Notes: generated by a model not told the origin, from the letters alone. A stretch of 64,000 nucleotides of DNA from Elusimicrobiota bacterium (GCA_041658405.1 JBBAAG010000007.1:1-64000), one strand, 5' to 3'. Shown: positions 20,144 to 29,364, counted from the first letter of the stretch. Numbers and translations are program-made.

Positions 20144-21835
20144 ATGAAAAGTTTATTAGGAACTGGCACAAGAGTTGCAGTTAATAAGTGTAAATTAAAT
20201 AACCGGTATGCAGCCGCATCGCGCTGCGTGTCGGTTTTTTTATTTACTGTGCTTGTTTCTTTATTTAGTTTAATAACCTTCACTGTTGATTCGTACGCAG
20301 CAGCAACCGGCGGGCAGGCTGGTGCGTTTCTTTCCTGGGGTGCAGGTGCGCGGTCGTTGTCCATGGGGAAAGCGTTTATCGCAATCGCGGATGATGCTAG
20401 CGCGGCCTACTGGAATCCGGCGGGGATGACACAGCTTGATCGTAAAGAAATTACGGCGTTACACGCAACCCTTTGGTCCGAGACATCATACGACTTTTTG
20501 TCGTTCATCTATCCGACCAGCAACCTCGGCGTGTTCGGTATAAACTATGTGCGGTTAAATTCTGATGGATTCGAGAAATGGATTGTGCAGTATGACAATA
20601 ATAACGAAGCGGTTGTGTGTGAACCCGTCCGTGATACGAATGGTAATGTTTACAAGTTCAGCGATACACAACAGGCGTTGTCATTATCATACGGCCGTGC
20701 AGTGTGGGAGTTTATATCAGTCGGCGTTACCACAAAGATGGTTGGTCGGACACTGGATACTTCTTCGGATTATCATTTAACCCTTGATGCATACCTTCTT
20801 GCGAAGAATATTAAGAATTTGCCGTTACGCTTAGGGCTCAGCGTTTCTAACTTATTACCGTTATCTTTTGGCGATACAAATGATAAGCTGCCGGTAAGTA
20901 TCCGGTTGGGCGCGGCTTATAACTTCTTAAGAGACCGGTTAACAATATCCGCGGATTTGGACAAAAGCGGGAATTCAAACTTTAACTGGCATGGCGGTGC
21001 AGAGTATTGGTTACTAAACTTCGTGGCGTTACGGCTTGGATTTGAAGGCGATTTAGGTACTGGTTTACGCGAGACTACCGCGGGATTTGGGTTGAAGTAT
21101 AAAGATTTTGGCGTAGATTATGCTTTTGCGTTCCACTCACTCGGTGCAAGCCATAGATTTTCGGGCAGCTGGCGTTTTGGTGCACAGATTACAGAACCGC
21201 GTCACGCAGCAGTACGCAAACTGCTTGAAGAAGGTTCTGAAGCGTATCGTCAAGGTAACTATTTACTCGCGGTGAGCCAGTATGCGAAAGCGCTGGATAT
21301 CGATCCTACCAGAATCGAAGCTAAGTCAACGCTGGATAAGTTACAGACAATATCGTCTGAAATTGAAGAACAGCAGGGTGTTGGGCAGGAACCTGAAATT
21401 ATGCGTAACGCGTTGACAACCTATATCGATGGTGATCTTAAGACTGCGATTAACGGGTTAAGATATGTTTATAGCAAACAGCCGCAGAATGATCCGTTAT
21501 TACGGTTATTGAACAAGATTGAACAGCAGAGCGGTGAAGTGCCTACTGGAGCGGATAAGGTTTCACGGTCTGATACTCCTAAGATGACTGTCATCGACCA
21601 GAAGTTGTACCAGGCGTATCAGTCAATACTCAGCCGTGAATATGACAAAGCAGCGTTTGAGTGCCAGGAAGTGTTGAACCTCGAACCGAATAACATTACT
21701 GCGCTTGAACGGTTGGGGTCAGCATTCTTGATGATGAACCAGCGGGATAAGGCAAAGAAGGTTTGGGATAAAGTGTTGGAACTCGATCCCGGGAATAAGG
21801 TTATATTGAAGTTTTATAGCCAGCTTAATAAATAA
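20144..21835 (+). CDS. PorV/UPF0164-like outer-membrane barrel protein with C-terminal TPRs
   Basis: 563 residues from the ATG at 20144, which has AAGGA eight bases upstream; an upstream in-frame start at 20057 lies inside aptamer 2 and is rejected. A hydrophobic export signal spans about residues 30-55. Residues 60-355 carry the PorV/PorQ family signature: GARSLSMGKAF, DDASAAYWNPAG, then alternating strands typical of an outer-membrane beta-barrel. Residues 355-563 form TPR-like helices (EAYRQGNYLLAVSQYAKAL; REYDKAAFECQEVLNLEP). PorV proteins act in known systems as outer-membrane partners or shuttles for proteins with C-terminal sorting domains; the giant protein upstream has one, so partnership is inferred. 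The gene lies directly under riboswitch control, and the FliF/FliG fusion gene follows after 32 bases. Confidence 0.85.
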   Translation: MKSLLGTGTRVAVNKCKLNNRYAAASRCVSVFLFTVLVSLFSLITFTVDSYAAATGGQAGAFLSWGAGARSLSMGKAFIAIADDASAAYWNPAGMTQLDRKEITALHATLWSETSYDFLSFIYPTSNLGVFGINYVRLNSDGFEKWIVQYDNNNEAVVCEPVRDTNGNVYKFSDTQQALSLSYGRAVWEFISVGVTTKMVGRTLDTSSDYHLTLDAYLLAKNIKNLPLRLGLSVSNLLPLSFGDTNDKLPVSIRLGAAYNFLRDRLTISADLDKSGNSNFNWHGGAEYWLLNFVALRLGFEGDLGTGLRETTAGFGLKYKDFGVDYAFAFHSLGASHRFSGSWRFGAQITEPRHAAVRKLLEEGSEAYRQGNYLLAVSQYAKALDIDPTRIEAKSTLDKLQTISSEIEEQQGVGQEPEIMRNALTTYIDGDLKTAINGLRYVYSKQPQNDPLLRLLNKIEQQSGEVPTGADKVSRSDTPKMTVIDQKLYQAYQSILSREYDKAAFECQEVLNLEPNNITALERLGSAFLMMNQRDKAKKVWDKVLELDPGNKVILKFYSQLNK

Positions 21836-21867
21836 TTGATAAAGGGAAATAAGGAGAAAATGTTAAA

Positions 21868-23793
21868 ATGAAGAGTATGATGGAAAAAGCGGTAAAGACA
21901 GTAGTTGTTATATTATTATTAACTATTAATATAACAACCTTATCAATCCCAACGATTTTTGCGCAGAATGAAGGACAGATTACTGCAAGTAGTGTGGATA
22001 TCCTTAATCTCAAACTAAAGTATGAGAAAGAAATAGAGGCAAAGGTTCAGGATATTCTTAATCGTATAGTGGGAAAAGGTAATTCTGAGATTACCGGTTT
22101 GATGGTGGAACTGAGGATTGAGCAGGTAAAGCAAAGTGCTGAAAGTAGTAATGCTACGAATACCGAAGAAAAAAATATTGAGATCGGTGATACCAGATAC
22201 CTGCTTCCCGGTGTCCCGATGCCTGTGGCGCCTTCCACACCGGATAAACCTACAAAAGCTGATTCACAGGCTACAGGGTCTCAATCGTCCAGAGTTACTA
22301 TCCCGTCCTTAATTGATAAGATTAAGGTTACTATCATACTTGACAAAAACAAAGTCAGTGAGAAGCTTATGAATGATGTTATTGGCATAATATCTTCAGC
22401 GATTGAGACAAGTGTTGGTGGACAGACTCCTGAAGAGATTAAGAATAAGGTTAGTATATCCATCACGCTTGTTCCTTTTATTCAGGATACGGGTAGGCTT
22501 GATGGGTTCTTACGGCCGGGAGTGTTAATTCCTACAATCCTTGGGTTATTGCTAATACTGTTCCTGTACTTTGTTCTTCCCGCGGCTGTACAGGCGATTG
22601 CGGATGCTATAAAAGAAGGAGGCGGGCGCGGTTCTGAGATTTCTATACAATCAAAGAATGAGAATGAATCTCAAGGTAAGAATGAAGGTCAGGATGGCCA
22701 GGGTGGTGGCGCAGGCGGATATTTTTTGAAAGAAGGTAAACTTGTTAAGCAGGATGAGGAGAAGAAGGCGGAAGAAAAGTTTGTTCCTTTCCTGTTTGTC
22801 ACAAAGGATAATATAAAGAACCTGATCTATCTGTTGCTTGAAGAACCTCCTGAAATTATTGCGACAATACTGGGGTACATTACACCGGAATTATCAGCGG
22901 AAGTTATAAGTAGCCTGCCGTTGGAACTTCAGATGCGCGCAGCGCTGGCAATGGCGACGGTAAGGCTTACTTCGGAAGAGGATATACGCAAACTGGATTC
23001 TGATATAAAGAAAAAAATTGATTTCCTGGTTGGCGGGATTGATTCGTTCATAAGAATCCTTGACCAGGTGGATACCCGGACAAGAAATGAAATGTTGGCG
23101 TCGTTGGAAGAACAATCGCCGCGGTTGGCGCAAAGAGTGAAAGAGTTTATTTTCTTATTTGAAGATCTTTCAAATCTTACGGATCAGGCTACACAGGTTA
23201 TCCTCCGTGAATTAACACCGGCACAGTTGGGTGTGGCGTTACGCGGGCAGGTGATACCGCAGGTTATGGATAAGGTTATGAAAAACTTGTCGGAAAACGG
23301 GCGTGCGATGTTGAAGGAAGAAATTGAGTTTGGCCGGCCAGTGACTACAGCGGAGATCGAGGAAGAACGCAGAAAAATTGAGAAACTGGTTGAACGTTTG
23401 GATAAAGAAAATAAAATAGCGGTTCGTCCGGAAGGTGATGCAAAAAAGGCTATCATCATTGAAGGGCGGTTGGAGAGGCTTAAGATCGGCCCGGCAGGAA
23501 GCGCGGGTAGTTTTGCGGATCCGCAAAAAGCTGCGGAGCATTACCAAAAAGGTATGCGCGCGTATCAAGCAGGGAATATTGATTTGGCAATAAAGGAGTT
23601 TGAAGAAAGTTTAAATTATAACCCCAACCTCTGGCAGGTTGCACAGTTGCTGGGTAACTGCTACGTATCCCGCGGGTTGCTTCAGCAGGCAGTTTCCGCA
23701 TACGAGAAATCGTTGGCGGTAAACCCGAATAACGTGCAGTTACGGAACTGGGTTAATTCACAAAAAACGCGGATGCCGGAACAAAAAGCGTAA
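21868..23793 (+). CDS. FliF-FliG fusion protein with C-terminal TPRs
   Basis: 641 residues, ATG preceded by AAGGAG. A first hydrophobic segment (residues 10-31) leads to the periplasm. Residues 44-205 resemble the FliF-specific ring-building region: YEKEIEAKVQDILNRIVGKG, the LLPGVPMP loop, a low-complexity linker, then IKVTIILD...SSAIE and VSISITLVPF. A second membrane helix is at 217-239, as in FliF. Past a Gly/Gln-rich linker, residues 311-520 match the FliG middle and C-terminal domains: EEPPEIIATILGYI in place of the EHPQ motif, LSAEVISSLPLELQ, ARM-like GIDSFIRILDQVD, then FLFEDL...VILREL and ALRGQ. TPRs occupy about 549-630. YscJ/FliF RBM1-2 and the FliG N-terminal domain are absent, which fits a covalent join replacing the FliF-FliG contact. 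Role inferred: membrane ring plus stator-contacting rotor in one chain. Homology is assigned by eye. Confidence 0.8.
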   Translation: MKSMMEKAVKTVVVILLLTINITTLSIPTIFAQNEGQITASSVDILNLKLKYEKEIEAKVQDILNRIVGKGNSEITGLMVELRIEQVKQSAESSNATNTEEKNIEIGDTRYLLPGVPMPVAPSTPDKPTKADSQATGSQSSRVTIPSLIDKIKVTIILDKNKVSEKLMNDVIGIISSAIETSVGGQTPEEIKNKVSISITLVPFIQDTGRLDGFLRPGVLIPTILGLLLILFLYFVLPAAVQAIADAIKEGGGRGSEISIQSKNENESQGKNEGQDGQGGGAGGYFLKEGKLVKQDEEKKAEEKFVPFLFVTKDNIKNLIYLLLEEPPEIIATILGYITPELSAEVISSLPLELQMRAALAMATVRLTSEEDIRKLDSDIKKKIDFLVGGIDSFIRILDQVDTRTRNEMLASLEEQSPRLAQRVKEFIFLFEDLSNLTDQATQVILRELTPAQLGVALRGQVIPQVMDKVMKNLSENGRAMLKEEIEFGRPVTTAEIEEERRKIEKLVERLDKENKIAVRPEGDAKKAIIIEGRLERLKIGPAGSAGSFADPQKAAEHYQKGMRAYQAGNIDLAIKEFEESLNYNPNLWQVAQLLGNCYVSRGLLQQAVSAYEKSLAVNPNNVQLRNWVNSQKTRMPEQKA

Positions 23794-23826
23794 ATAATTT
23801 ATAAAATAGTATATCAGGAGAATGTT

Positions 23827-26800
23827 ATGGAAAACAAAAAAGATGAAAAACAAAATTTGATGGGAAAGCTGAACAGCAGTGGTGAGGTTCCGCTTATGCC
23901 GCATGATTCCAATGTTGAAGTCAACCCTGCGCCGGTATTTCAGGAAGAAAATGATGGTACGGTTCCCCCGGCTCCAACTGCAGAAAATGTTAGGCAGGGT
24001 ACTATCAGTATAAAAGATTTAATGTCAGCATCAGCATCAACACCTGCTATGCCTGATATTTCAAATATGCCGATGCCAGGATTACCTGCGATGGATGGAA
24101 TTGACCTTTTTAATATGCCAGGAAGTGGTGCGCCAGCTGCTATGGGATCATCCGAAAAAATTAAGTATGAAAAAAAGGTTATGGAGATGGAATCCAGTAG
24201 TGAAAAGTTGAAAGATGTCCTGGTTGATACTGAAAAAAAGTTTAATACTGAACGCAATGTCTGGGAAACCAGGGTTAAGGATAAACAACAGGAACTTTGG
24301 TCTGCAAAACAGGATCTTGAGTCTATCAAGAACCGTGAACGCGTTCTGCGCGATACTAAAGACCGTGAACTTAAGGATACGCGTGATAAGTTGGAGAATG
24401 AAATTAAGGGGCTGGAACATAAACTCGTGGATATCCGCGAAAAATCGTGGCAGCAGGCAATGAAATCGCGGGAGGAAGAGATGACCGCGGTACGGGTTGA
24501 GATGGCGATTAAGGATTCTCAGATCCGCGCGGTTAGAGAACAAAAGGACCGTGAAATATCCGAACTCCGTGAACGGATGGAACGCAAGATGGTAGAACAA
24601 TTGTTCCATACGCGGCAGGAGTACGAAACAAAACTTACCGCGCAGGATGAGCTTGTTAAACAGTTGAAGGAAGAGCTTAAGGAGAAAGAACGCTTATTGC
24701 GTGAAGAACAGCGGTTGTATAACCAGCGCCTGCATGCAAAAGAAGAAGAAATTTTGTCATATAAAAATGAATATATTATCCGTGAGACACAAACACAGGG
24801 TGAGTATGATTCCAAACTCCGTGAATTGCTGTCAGATAAAAAGAGTTATGAAAAGGAACTGCTTAACCGCGAAAAAGGGTATGACAAAAATGTTGAACTC
24901 TGGCAGGAAAAGATCAGGATTAAAGATGAAGAAATTGCGGCATTAAAGAAGCATGTTGAAGGGCGCGCTGAGGAAGTTACTGCCGAATACAGGTTCCGTA
25001 TTCAGCAGATGGAAGATGAGAAGCATCAGTTAACCGGAAATATTAGGAACCTGGAGAATGAGCTGCGTTTGGCGCAACAGGCACAGGAACGGTACTTCTA
25101 CGAGATATCTTCTATCCGCCAGAAAATTGAAGCGGAATTTGTAGGTAAACTCGCAGAGAAGGATGTTGAAATTTCACGCCGTCTCGCTGAATCTAAGAAT
25201 ACGGTTGATGAACAAGTAACACAAAAATCTAAAGAAAAAGATCTGAGGTTACGCGAAGTTGAACAGGAGAAAACGCGGTTAGTGCAGGATTATGAGGAGA
25301 AGATAAGAAAAACTTCTGAGACTTATGAGACGATGATGCGTGAAGCACGGGAAAAACTTGCTGATTTGCCGTCGTTGCAGCTAAGGACGTCTGAGCTTGA
25401 GAAACGTTATGAGCGTGACCGCACTGCCTGGCAGGAAAGAATTGATGAAAAAGACGGTGAGATAGTAAAACTGCAGGATTCGTTCTCAAATGAACGTAAG
25501 AAATGGTTTGCCTCGGTTCCGGGAATTGAAGTTGTGCAGGAGAAGGATAAAAATATACGTGAACTGGAAACCCAGATATTCGGCTTGAAACAGGAACTCG
25601 CAGGAGTTAATGCCCAGCTTGTTTCCGCGGGTAATGCCCTGGAGAAAGCAAAAGCGCGTGAGGCATATATAGACGAGCTCGAACTCGAAGTGCTGAACCT
25701 TCAACAGGAGCTTGCAAAAACTAAGAAAAACTTGGTTGAAGCTCAGCACGGGCTTGAGTCTGCATCAGGGAATGAGGAATTACGTCAGAAAGTTGCGTAT
25801 TTGACCGGTATAAAAGAGGAACAGGAGAAAAATGTTGAAACCCTGAGAACTGAAATAGAAATATTGAAGGCTGAACTTCAGGATAGTACCGCGTCTGTTA
25901 CAGCAAAGCAAAAGCAGATTGATGCGCTGGTTTCCGAAGCAGGTGGATTGAAACAGCAGCAGGAGGAGTTAAAGCATAAACTTATTTTTAAACAAAATGA
26001 TATTGCTGCGCTTCAGGAAAGCTGGAAAAATAAGGAAGAAGATATTAAGAAACAGCATGAAGCTGAACTTGTGCAGTTGAAGGCAAAACTGTCTTCATTA
26101 GCAGGTAATCCTGAACTCGAAGCGGTCTACAAAAAAACCGCAGCTGAACGTAATATCGCAATTAAACGCGCAGCGGATCTTGAAACTGAAATTATTGAGT
26201 CTAAACGCCAGCTTGCGCGGTTTGAAGATGAAGTTATGATGTTTAATACCAAGGTTAAACGGTTGGAGACGGAACTTGCATCGAAAAAGGATCTTCTTTC
26301 AATCCAGCGGGATATTAAAGGATTAGCTCCGTCGGTAGTTGAAGAAAAACAGTATAAGGATTTGGAGATTGCGTACCAAAAACTTATCGACGAAAATGAA
26401 GGTGTCCTGGAAATTAATCATCAGTTAGAGAATAAGATCACTGAAATGAAAGAAAAGTTTGACAGTATGGTGGTTGAACGCGATAGTATGAAAGATAATA
26501 TCCGCGGGGAATATGAAAAACAGGTTGCACAGATTATTGATGGGTATAAGAAACGTATTGGGGAACTTGAAACACAGCAGAAACAACGGCCTGCCTCGGA
26601 AGTAAGCGGGACTGATGAACTTGCGTACTACAAAACCCGTCTTGCGGAACTGCAAAAAGGGTATGAAGCATTACTGAAGGAAAAACAGGATTATAAACGC
26701 CATGCCGAAGAGCTTAAGAATACATGGCAGGAGATGAAAGATAAGACGGTATTGGATGAAGTGGAACAGAAGAGGTTGGAAGCGCGGATCGCGGATTTGA

Positions 26801-27099
26801 AGGCGCAGTTGGAGGTTAAAGGTAAAGAATTTATTGATACTAAAAAACAAATGCAGGAACTTGTGATGCAGGAAAAGGAAAGGACTTTGAATCTGGAAGC
26901 TCAGAATGTTTGGATGAAGAAGGATGTGGAGCAAAAAGATCAGGTCATTGCTGAACTTGAAAAACGCCTGGCTGATGTTGAGCGTATATTCGGGAAGAAA
27001 AAGTCAACGCGGAAAATGTTTGAATGGTTGAATAAGCCTATGATTGATATTAATAAAAAACAGAGTGGGCAGGCAAAAAACGGGAATCCTAAGCATTGA
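23827..27099 (+). CDS. Long coiled-coil protein, probable cytoplasmic scaffold of the motor
   Basis: 1090 residues with no signal peptide or membrane helix. Residues 1-110 are Pro/Met/Gly-rich with low complexity; residues 110-1045 are almost continuous heptad-like sequence rich in Glu, Lys, Gln and Arg (for example RELKDTRDKLENEIKGLEHK), broken by short helix stops; the last 45 residues are basic with KKKSTRKMFEWLN. No catalytic motif is visible. The gene starts 33 bases after the FliF-FliG gene, with AGGAG in the spacer, so it is probably co-transcribed with it. Function is unknown; a cytoplasmic scaffold or tether, loosely analogous to large coiled-coil proteins of gliding or polar machines, is an inference from position and shape only. 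Confidence 0.8.
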   Translation: MENKKDEKQNLMGKLNSSGEVPLMPHDSNVEVNPAPVFQEENDGTVPPAPTAENVRQGTISIKDLMSASASTPAMPDISNMPMPGLPAMDGIDLFNMPGSGAPAAMGSSEKIKYEKKVMEMESSSEKLKDVLVDTEKKFNTERNVWETRVKDKQQELWSAKQDLESIKNRERVLRDTKDRELKDTRDKLENEIKGLEHKLVDIREKSWQQAMKSREEEMTAVRVEMAIKDSQIRAVREQKDREISELRERMERKMVEQLFHTRQEYETKLTAQDELVKQLKEELKEKERLLREEQRLYNQRLHAKEEEILSYKNEYIIRETQTQGEYDSKLRELLSDKKSYEKELLNREKGYDKNVELWQEKIRIKDEEIAALKKHVEGRAEEVTAEYRFRIQQMEDEKHQLTGNIRNLENELRLAQQAQERYFYEISSIRQKIEAEFVGKLAEKDVEISRRLAESKNTVDEQVTQKSKEKDLRLREVEQEKTRLVQDYEEKIRKTSETYETMMREAREKLADLPSLQLRTSELEKRYERDRTAWQERIDEKDGEIVKLQDSFSNERKKWFASVPGIEVVQEKDKNIRELETQIFGLKQELAGVNAQLVSAGNALEKAKAREAYIDELELEVLNLQQELAKTKKNLVEAQHGLESASGNEELRQKVAYLTGIKEEQEKNVETLRTEIEILKAELQDSTASVTAKQKQIDALVSEAGGLKQQQEELKHKLIFKQNDIAALQESWKNKEEDIKKQHEAELVQLKAKLSSLAGNPELEAVYKKTAAERNIAIKRAADLETEIIESKRQLARFEDEVMMFNTKVKRLETELASKKDLLSIQRDIKGLAPSVVEEKQYKDLEIAYQKLIDENEGVLEINHQLENKITEMKEKFDSMVVERDSMKDNIRGEYEKQVAQIIDGYKKRIGELETQQKQRPASEVSGTDELAYYKTRLAELQKGYEALLKEKQDYKRHAEELKNTWQEMKDKTVLDEVEQKRLEARIADLKAQLEVKGKEFIDTKKQMQELVMQEKERTLNLEAQNVWMKKDVEQKDQVIAELEKRLADVERIFGKKKSTRKMFEWLNKPMIDINKKQSGQAKNGNPKH

Positions 27100-27168
27100 G
27101 TAAAGGGATTTCATTATTTTGGAAGGAGTATTATTATAGTTATTTGGGGTTTAATAGCGGTAACTGCG

Positions 27169-28176
27169 ATGGTGTTGGTGTTGCCGTTTTTAATAAAAAA
27201 AGTTGAGCACAACCTGGAAATATTTTTGTTTGTTATGGGCTGTATTGCTATGACGGTATCGTCAGCGTGGAATTTGAAGATTGTTCATGAAGCGCTGGTG
27301 GAGCCCATAAAAATAGCAGTTGCAGTTTTTATTGCCGGGATTTTGTTTCAGCGGCTTCAGCCGTTAGTTAAAAGCGGTGTGGATTATTTTGAGGAAATTC
27401 TCGGGATAAAACTGTTCGTACTGTTATTGATTATTTTGCTGGGGATACTTTCCAGCGTGATTACAGCAATCATAGCGGCATTGTTTTTAGTGGAAATCAT
27501 TAATGTTATTAAACTAGACCGCAAATCAGAGGTAAAAATTGTTGTACTTGCATGTTTTTCTATTGGCATAGGAGCAGCATTGACGCCTATTGGCGAGCCG
27601 TTATCAACAATTTTGGTTGCAAAACTTAAGGACGCGCCGTATTACGCAAATTTTTGGTTTCCTTTTACACATTTTGCGGTATACATACTTCCCGGGATAC
27701 TGGTAATCGGTGCATTCAGCTGGTTCATCACTGAACGTAAAGTTCGGGATGAGGCTGCGACATTGCATGAAGATGAACCACCGGAAGGGTTTAAGGATGT
27801 ATTGCTGCGTACGGCGAAAGTTTACCTGTTTGTGATGGCACTTATCTTTTTGGGGACAGGGTTCCGGCCGGTGATTGATTTGTATATAATAAAATTACCA
27901 AGCGCAGTACTTTACTGGGTCAATATGATCTCTGCGATACTGGATAACGCGACATTAGTAGCTGCTGAGATAAGCCCTGGGATGGAGATAGAACAAATAA
28001 AGGATGCTGTGATGGCATTGATTATTTCCGGAGGGATGCTGATACCTGGGAATATTCCTAACATTATCTCAGCAAATAAGCTTAAGATCGGCAGCCGTGA
28101 ATGGGCGATGTTCGGCGTGCCTGTTGGTTTAGTATTAATGGTTGTGTATTTTATTGTGCTTATGTTTATTAAATAA
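27169..28176 (+). CDS. DUF1646 family integral-membrane ion permease
   Basis: 335 residues from the ATG at 27169, with about ten hydrophobic segments. Signatures shared with DUF1646 and the wider ArsB/NhaD ion-transporter superfamily: VEHNLE near the N-terminus, ALTPIGEPLSTI, ILDNATLVAAEI and ISGGMLIPGNIPNI. Family members are predicted cation or anion antiporters; the ion is unknown. The start is doubtful: the ATG has no ribosome-binding site, while GGAAGGAG at 27121-27128 is followed in frame by ATT codons (27130, 27133) and ATA (27136), and the extra residues (VIWGLIAVTA) would complete the first membrane helix expected in the family. The gene sits between the coiled-coil gene and flbD-motAB, so a link to ion supply for the stator is possible but unproven. 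Confidence 0.78.
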   Translation: MVLVLPFLIKKVEHNLEIFLFVMGCIAMTVSSAWNLKIVHEALVEPIKIAVAVFIAGILFQRLQPLVKSGVDYFEEILGIKLFVLLLIILLGILSSVITAIIAALFLVEIINVIKLDRKSEVKIVVLACFSIGIGAALTPIGEPLSTILVAKLKDAPYYANFWFPFTHFAVYILPGILVIGAFSWFITERKVRDEAATLHEDEPPEGFKDVLLRTAKVYLFVMALIFLGTGFRPVIDLYIIKLPSAVLYWVNMISAILDNATLVAAEISPGMEIEQIKDAVMALIISGGMLIPGNIPNIISANKLKIGSREWAMFGVPVGLVLMVVYFIVLMFIK

Positions 28177-28206
28177 TACTCAGGAATAATATCGTTATAA
28201 TATTAC

Positions 28207-28235
28207 TTCAAATATCCGCGTTTTTTTATTATAAT
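28207..28235 (+). promoter_or_regulatory. Sigma-70-type promoter for flbD-motA-motB
   Basis: TTCAAA (28207-28212), 17 bases, then a consensus TATAAT (28230-28235), about 50 bases before the likely flbD start. It lies in the 109-base gap after the DUF1646 gene. Confidence 0.5.
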
Positions 28236-28285
28236 ATACTTTTATTTTTGAAATGAATTGATGTATGGACAATTTGAAAGAGTTT

Positions 28286-28498
28286 ATGATAAAACTGCAT
28301 AGGCTGGATAACCAGGAGTTTTGGTTGAACCCTGAATTGATTGAGACGGTAGAAGTTAAAGGTAATACTATGGTTAATCTTATATCAGGGAACAAGTATA
28401 TCGTCAAAGAATCAGCGGAAGATATTGCAGTAAAGATGGTAGAGTACCAGTCTTTGGTACATAAAGATTTGCAGTTGTTAAACAAGAATAGGGTTTGA
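28286..28498 (+). CDS. flbD: FlbD family flagellar-associated small protein
   Basis: 70 residues from ATG 28286, chosen because FlbD proteins begin M-I-K-L-x-R-L; an in-frame ATG at 28265 would add seven residues. The sequence follows the family closely: MIKLHRLDNQEFWLNPELI, then GNTMVNLISGNKYIVKES and a C-terminal helix. FlbD is a small protein of flagellar operons, commonly found immediately before motA-motB in spirochaetes, Thermotogae and Firmicutes, and that order holds here. Its molecular function is poorly defined. Its presence argues that this stator operon was derived from a flagellar one rather than from ExbB/TolQ genes. Confidence 0.85.
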   Translation: MIKLHRLDNQEFWLNPELIETVEVKGNTMVNLISGNKYIVKESAEDIAVKMVEYQSLVHKDLQLLNKNRV

Positions 28499-28535
28499 TA
28501 AAGGTATATATTATTTATAAGGAGTTTAGGAACAT

Positions 28536-29330
28536 ATGGATATAGCAACGATACTAGGTATATTTGCTGGATTAGGGCTTGTAGTTTTAGCCATCTTTAT
28601 GTCGGAAGGCGGAGGTTCGGCTTTTCAGTATTTTCTTAACGCAGAAGCGTTCCTCGTGGTTATGGGCGGTACATTCTGTGCGTTAATGGTAAACTATCCT
28701 ATGAGCCAGGTTATAGGCGTATTCCGTGTGTTAAGAAAAGTTATGAGGGCATACGGTGAGGATACTACTCAAATAGTGAACATTTTCGTGGAGCTCACAA
28801 AACGCGCAAGGACAGAAGGTTTTCTGGCGTTACAGTCAGACATCGCAACGATTGATAATGATTTCCTTAAACGCGGAGTGCAGATGGTAGTTGACGGGCA
28901 TGATAAGGAATTTATACGCAGTATGTTAGAGACAGAACTTGATTTTATACGTGAACGCCATAAGGTTGGGCAGGAAATATTTACTGCTTTGGGAACCTAT
29001 GCACCGGCGTTTGGTATCATCGGGACGGTACTGGGTATGATTTTGATGTTAAACACTATTGATGATGTAAAAGAAGTGCCGCGGAGGATGGGTCTCGCTC
29101 TGGCATCCGCGTTTTTCGGGTTAGGTTCAGGTTACTTATTGTTCCTGCCGATATCAGGGAAGTTAAGGCGTAGGTCGGAAGAAGAGTTATTTGTAAAAGA
29201 AATTATTATCCGTGGTGTGTTGTTGTTACAAGGTGGAGCGAGCCCTATGATGATTGAAGAAAACCTTAAGGCGTACCTTGAACCTGCGAAACGTATGCTG
29301 ATCAAGAGTACGCGTGCCGGTGGGCGGTAG
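28536..29330 (+). CDS. motA: MotA-type stator subunit
   Basis: 264 residues, the normal MotA length, with an AGGAAC-containing ribosome site just upstream. Four membrane segments: about 2-22, 33-54, 147-168 and 183-204. The cytoplasmic loop has RARTEGFLALQ, which keeps the conserved Arg and Glu that meet FliG in flagellar motors. APAFGIIGTVLGMI and FLPISGKLRRRSEEE keep the two functional prolines. The central TM4 motif is divergent (ALASAFFGLGSGYLLFLP instead of the usual TTFYGALLAN). MotA forms the ring around MotB and couples ion flow to work. The likely rotor partner is the FliF-FliG fusion 4.7 kb upstream. Confidence 0.93.
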   Translation: MDIATILGIFAGLGLVVLAIFMSEGGGSAFQYFLNAEAFLVVMGGTFCALMVNYPMSQVIGVFRVLRKVMRAYGEDTTQIVNIFVELTKRARTEGFLALQSDIATIDNDFLKRGVQMVVDGHDKEFIRSMLETELDFIRERHKVGQEIFTALGTYAPAFGIIGTVLGMILMLNTIDDVKEVPRRMGLALASAFFGLGSGYLLFLPISGKLRRRSEEELFVKEIIIRGVLLLQGGASPMMIEENLKAYLEPAKRMLIKSTRAGGR

Positions 29331-29364
29331 ATTAAAGAAAAAGTTGGGAATATAAAAAAAATAT

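Noticed and set aside
24148..24609. Antisense open frame within the coiled-coil gene
   Set aside because: Low-complexity Phe/Leu/His-rich translation is the expected shadow of Glu/Lys-rich coding sequence.
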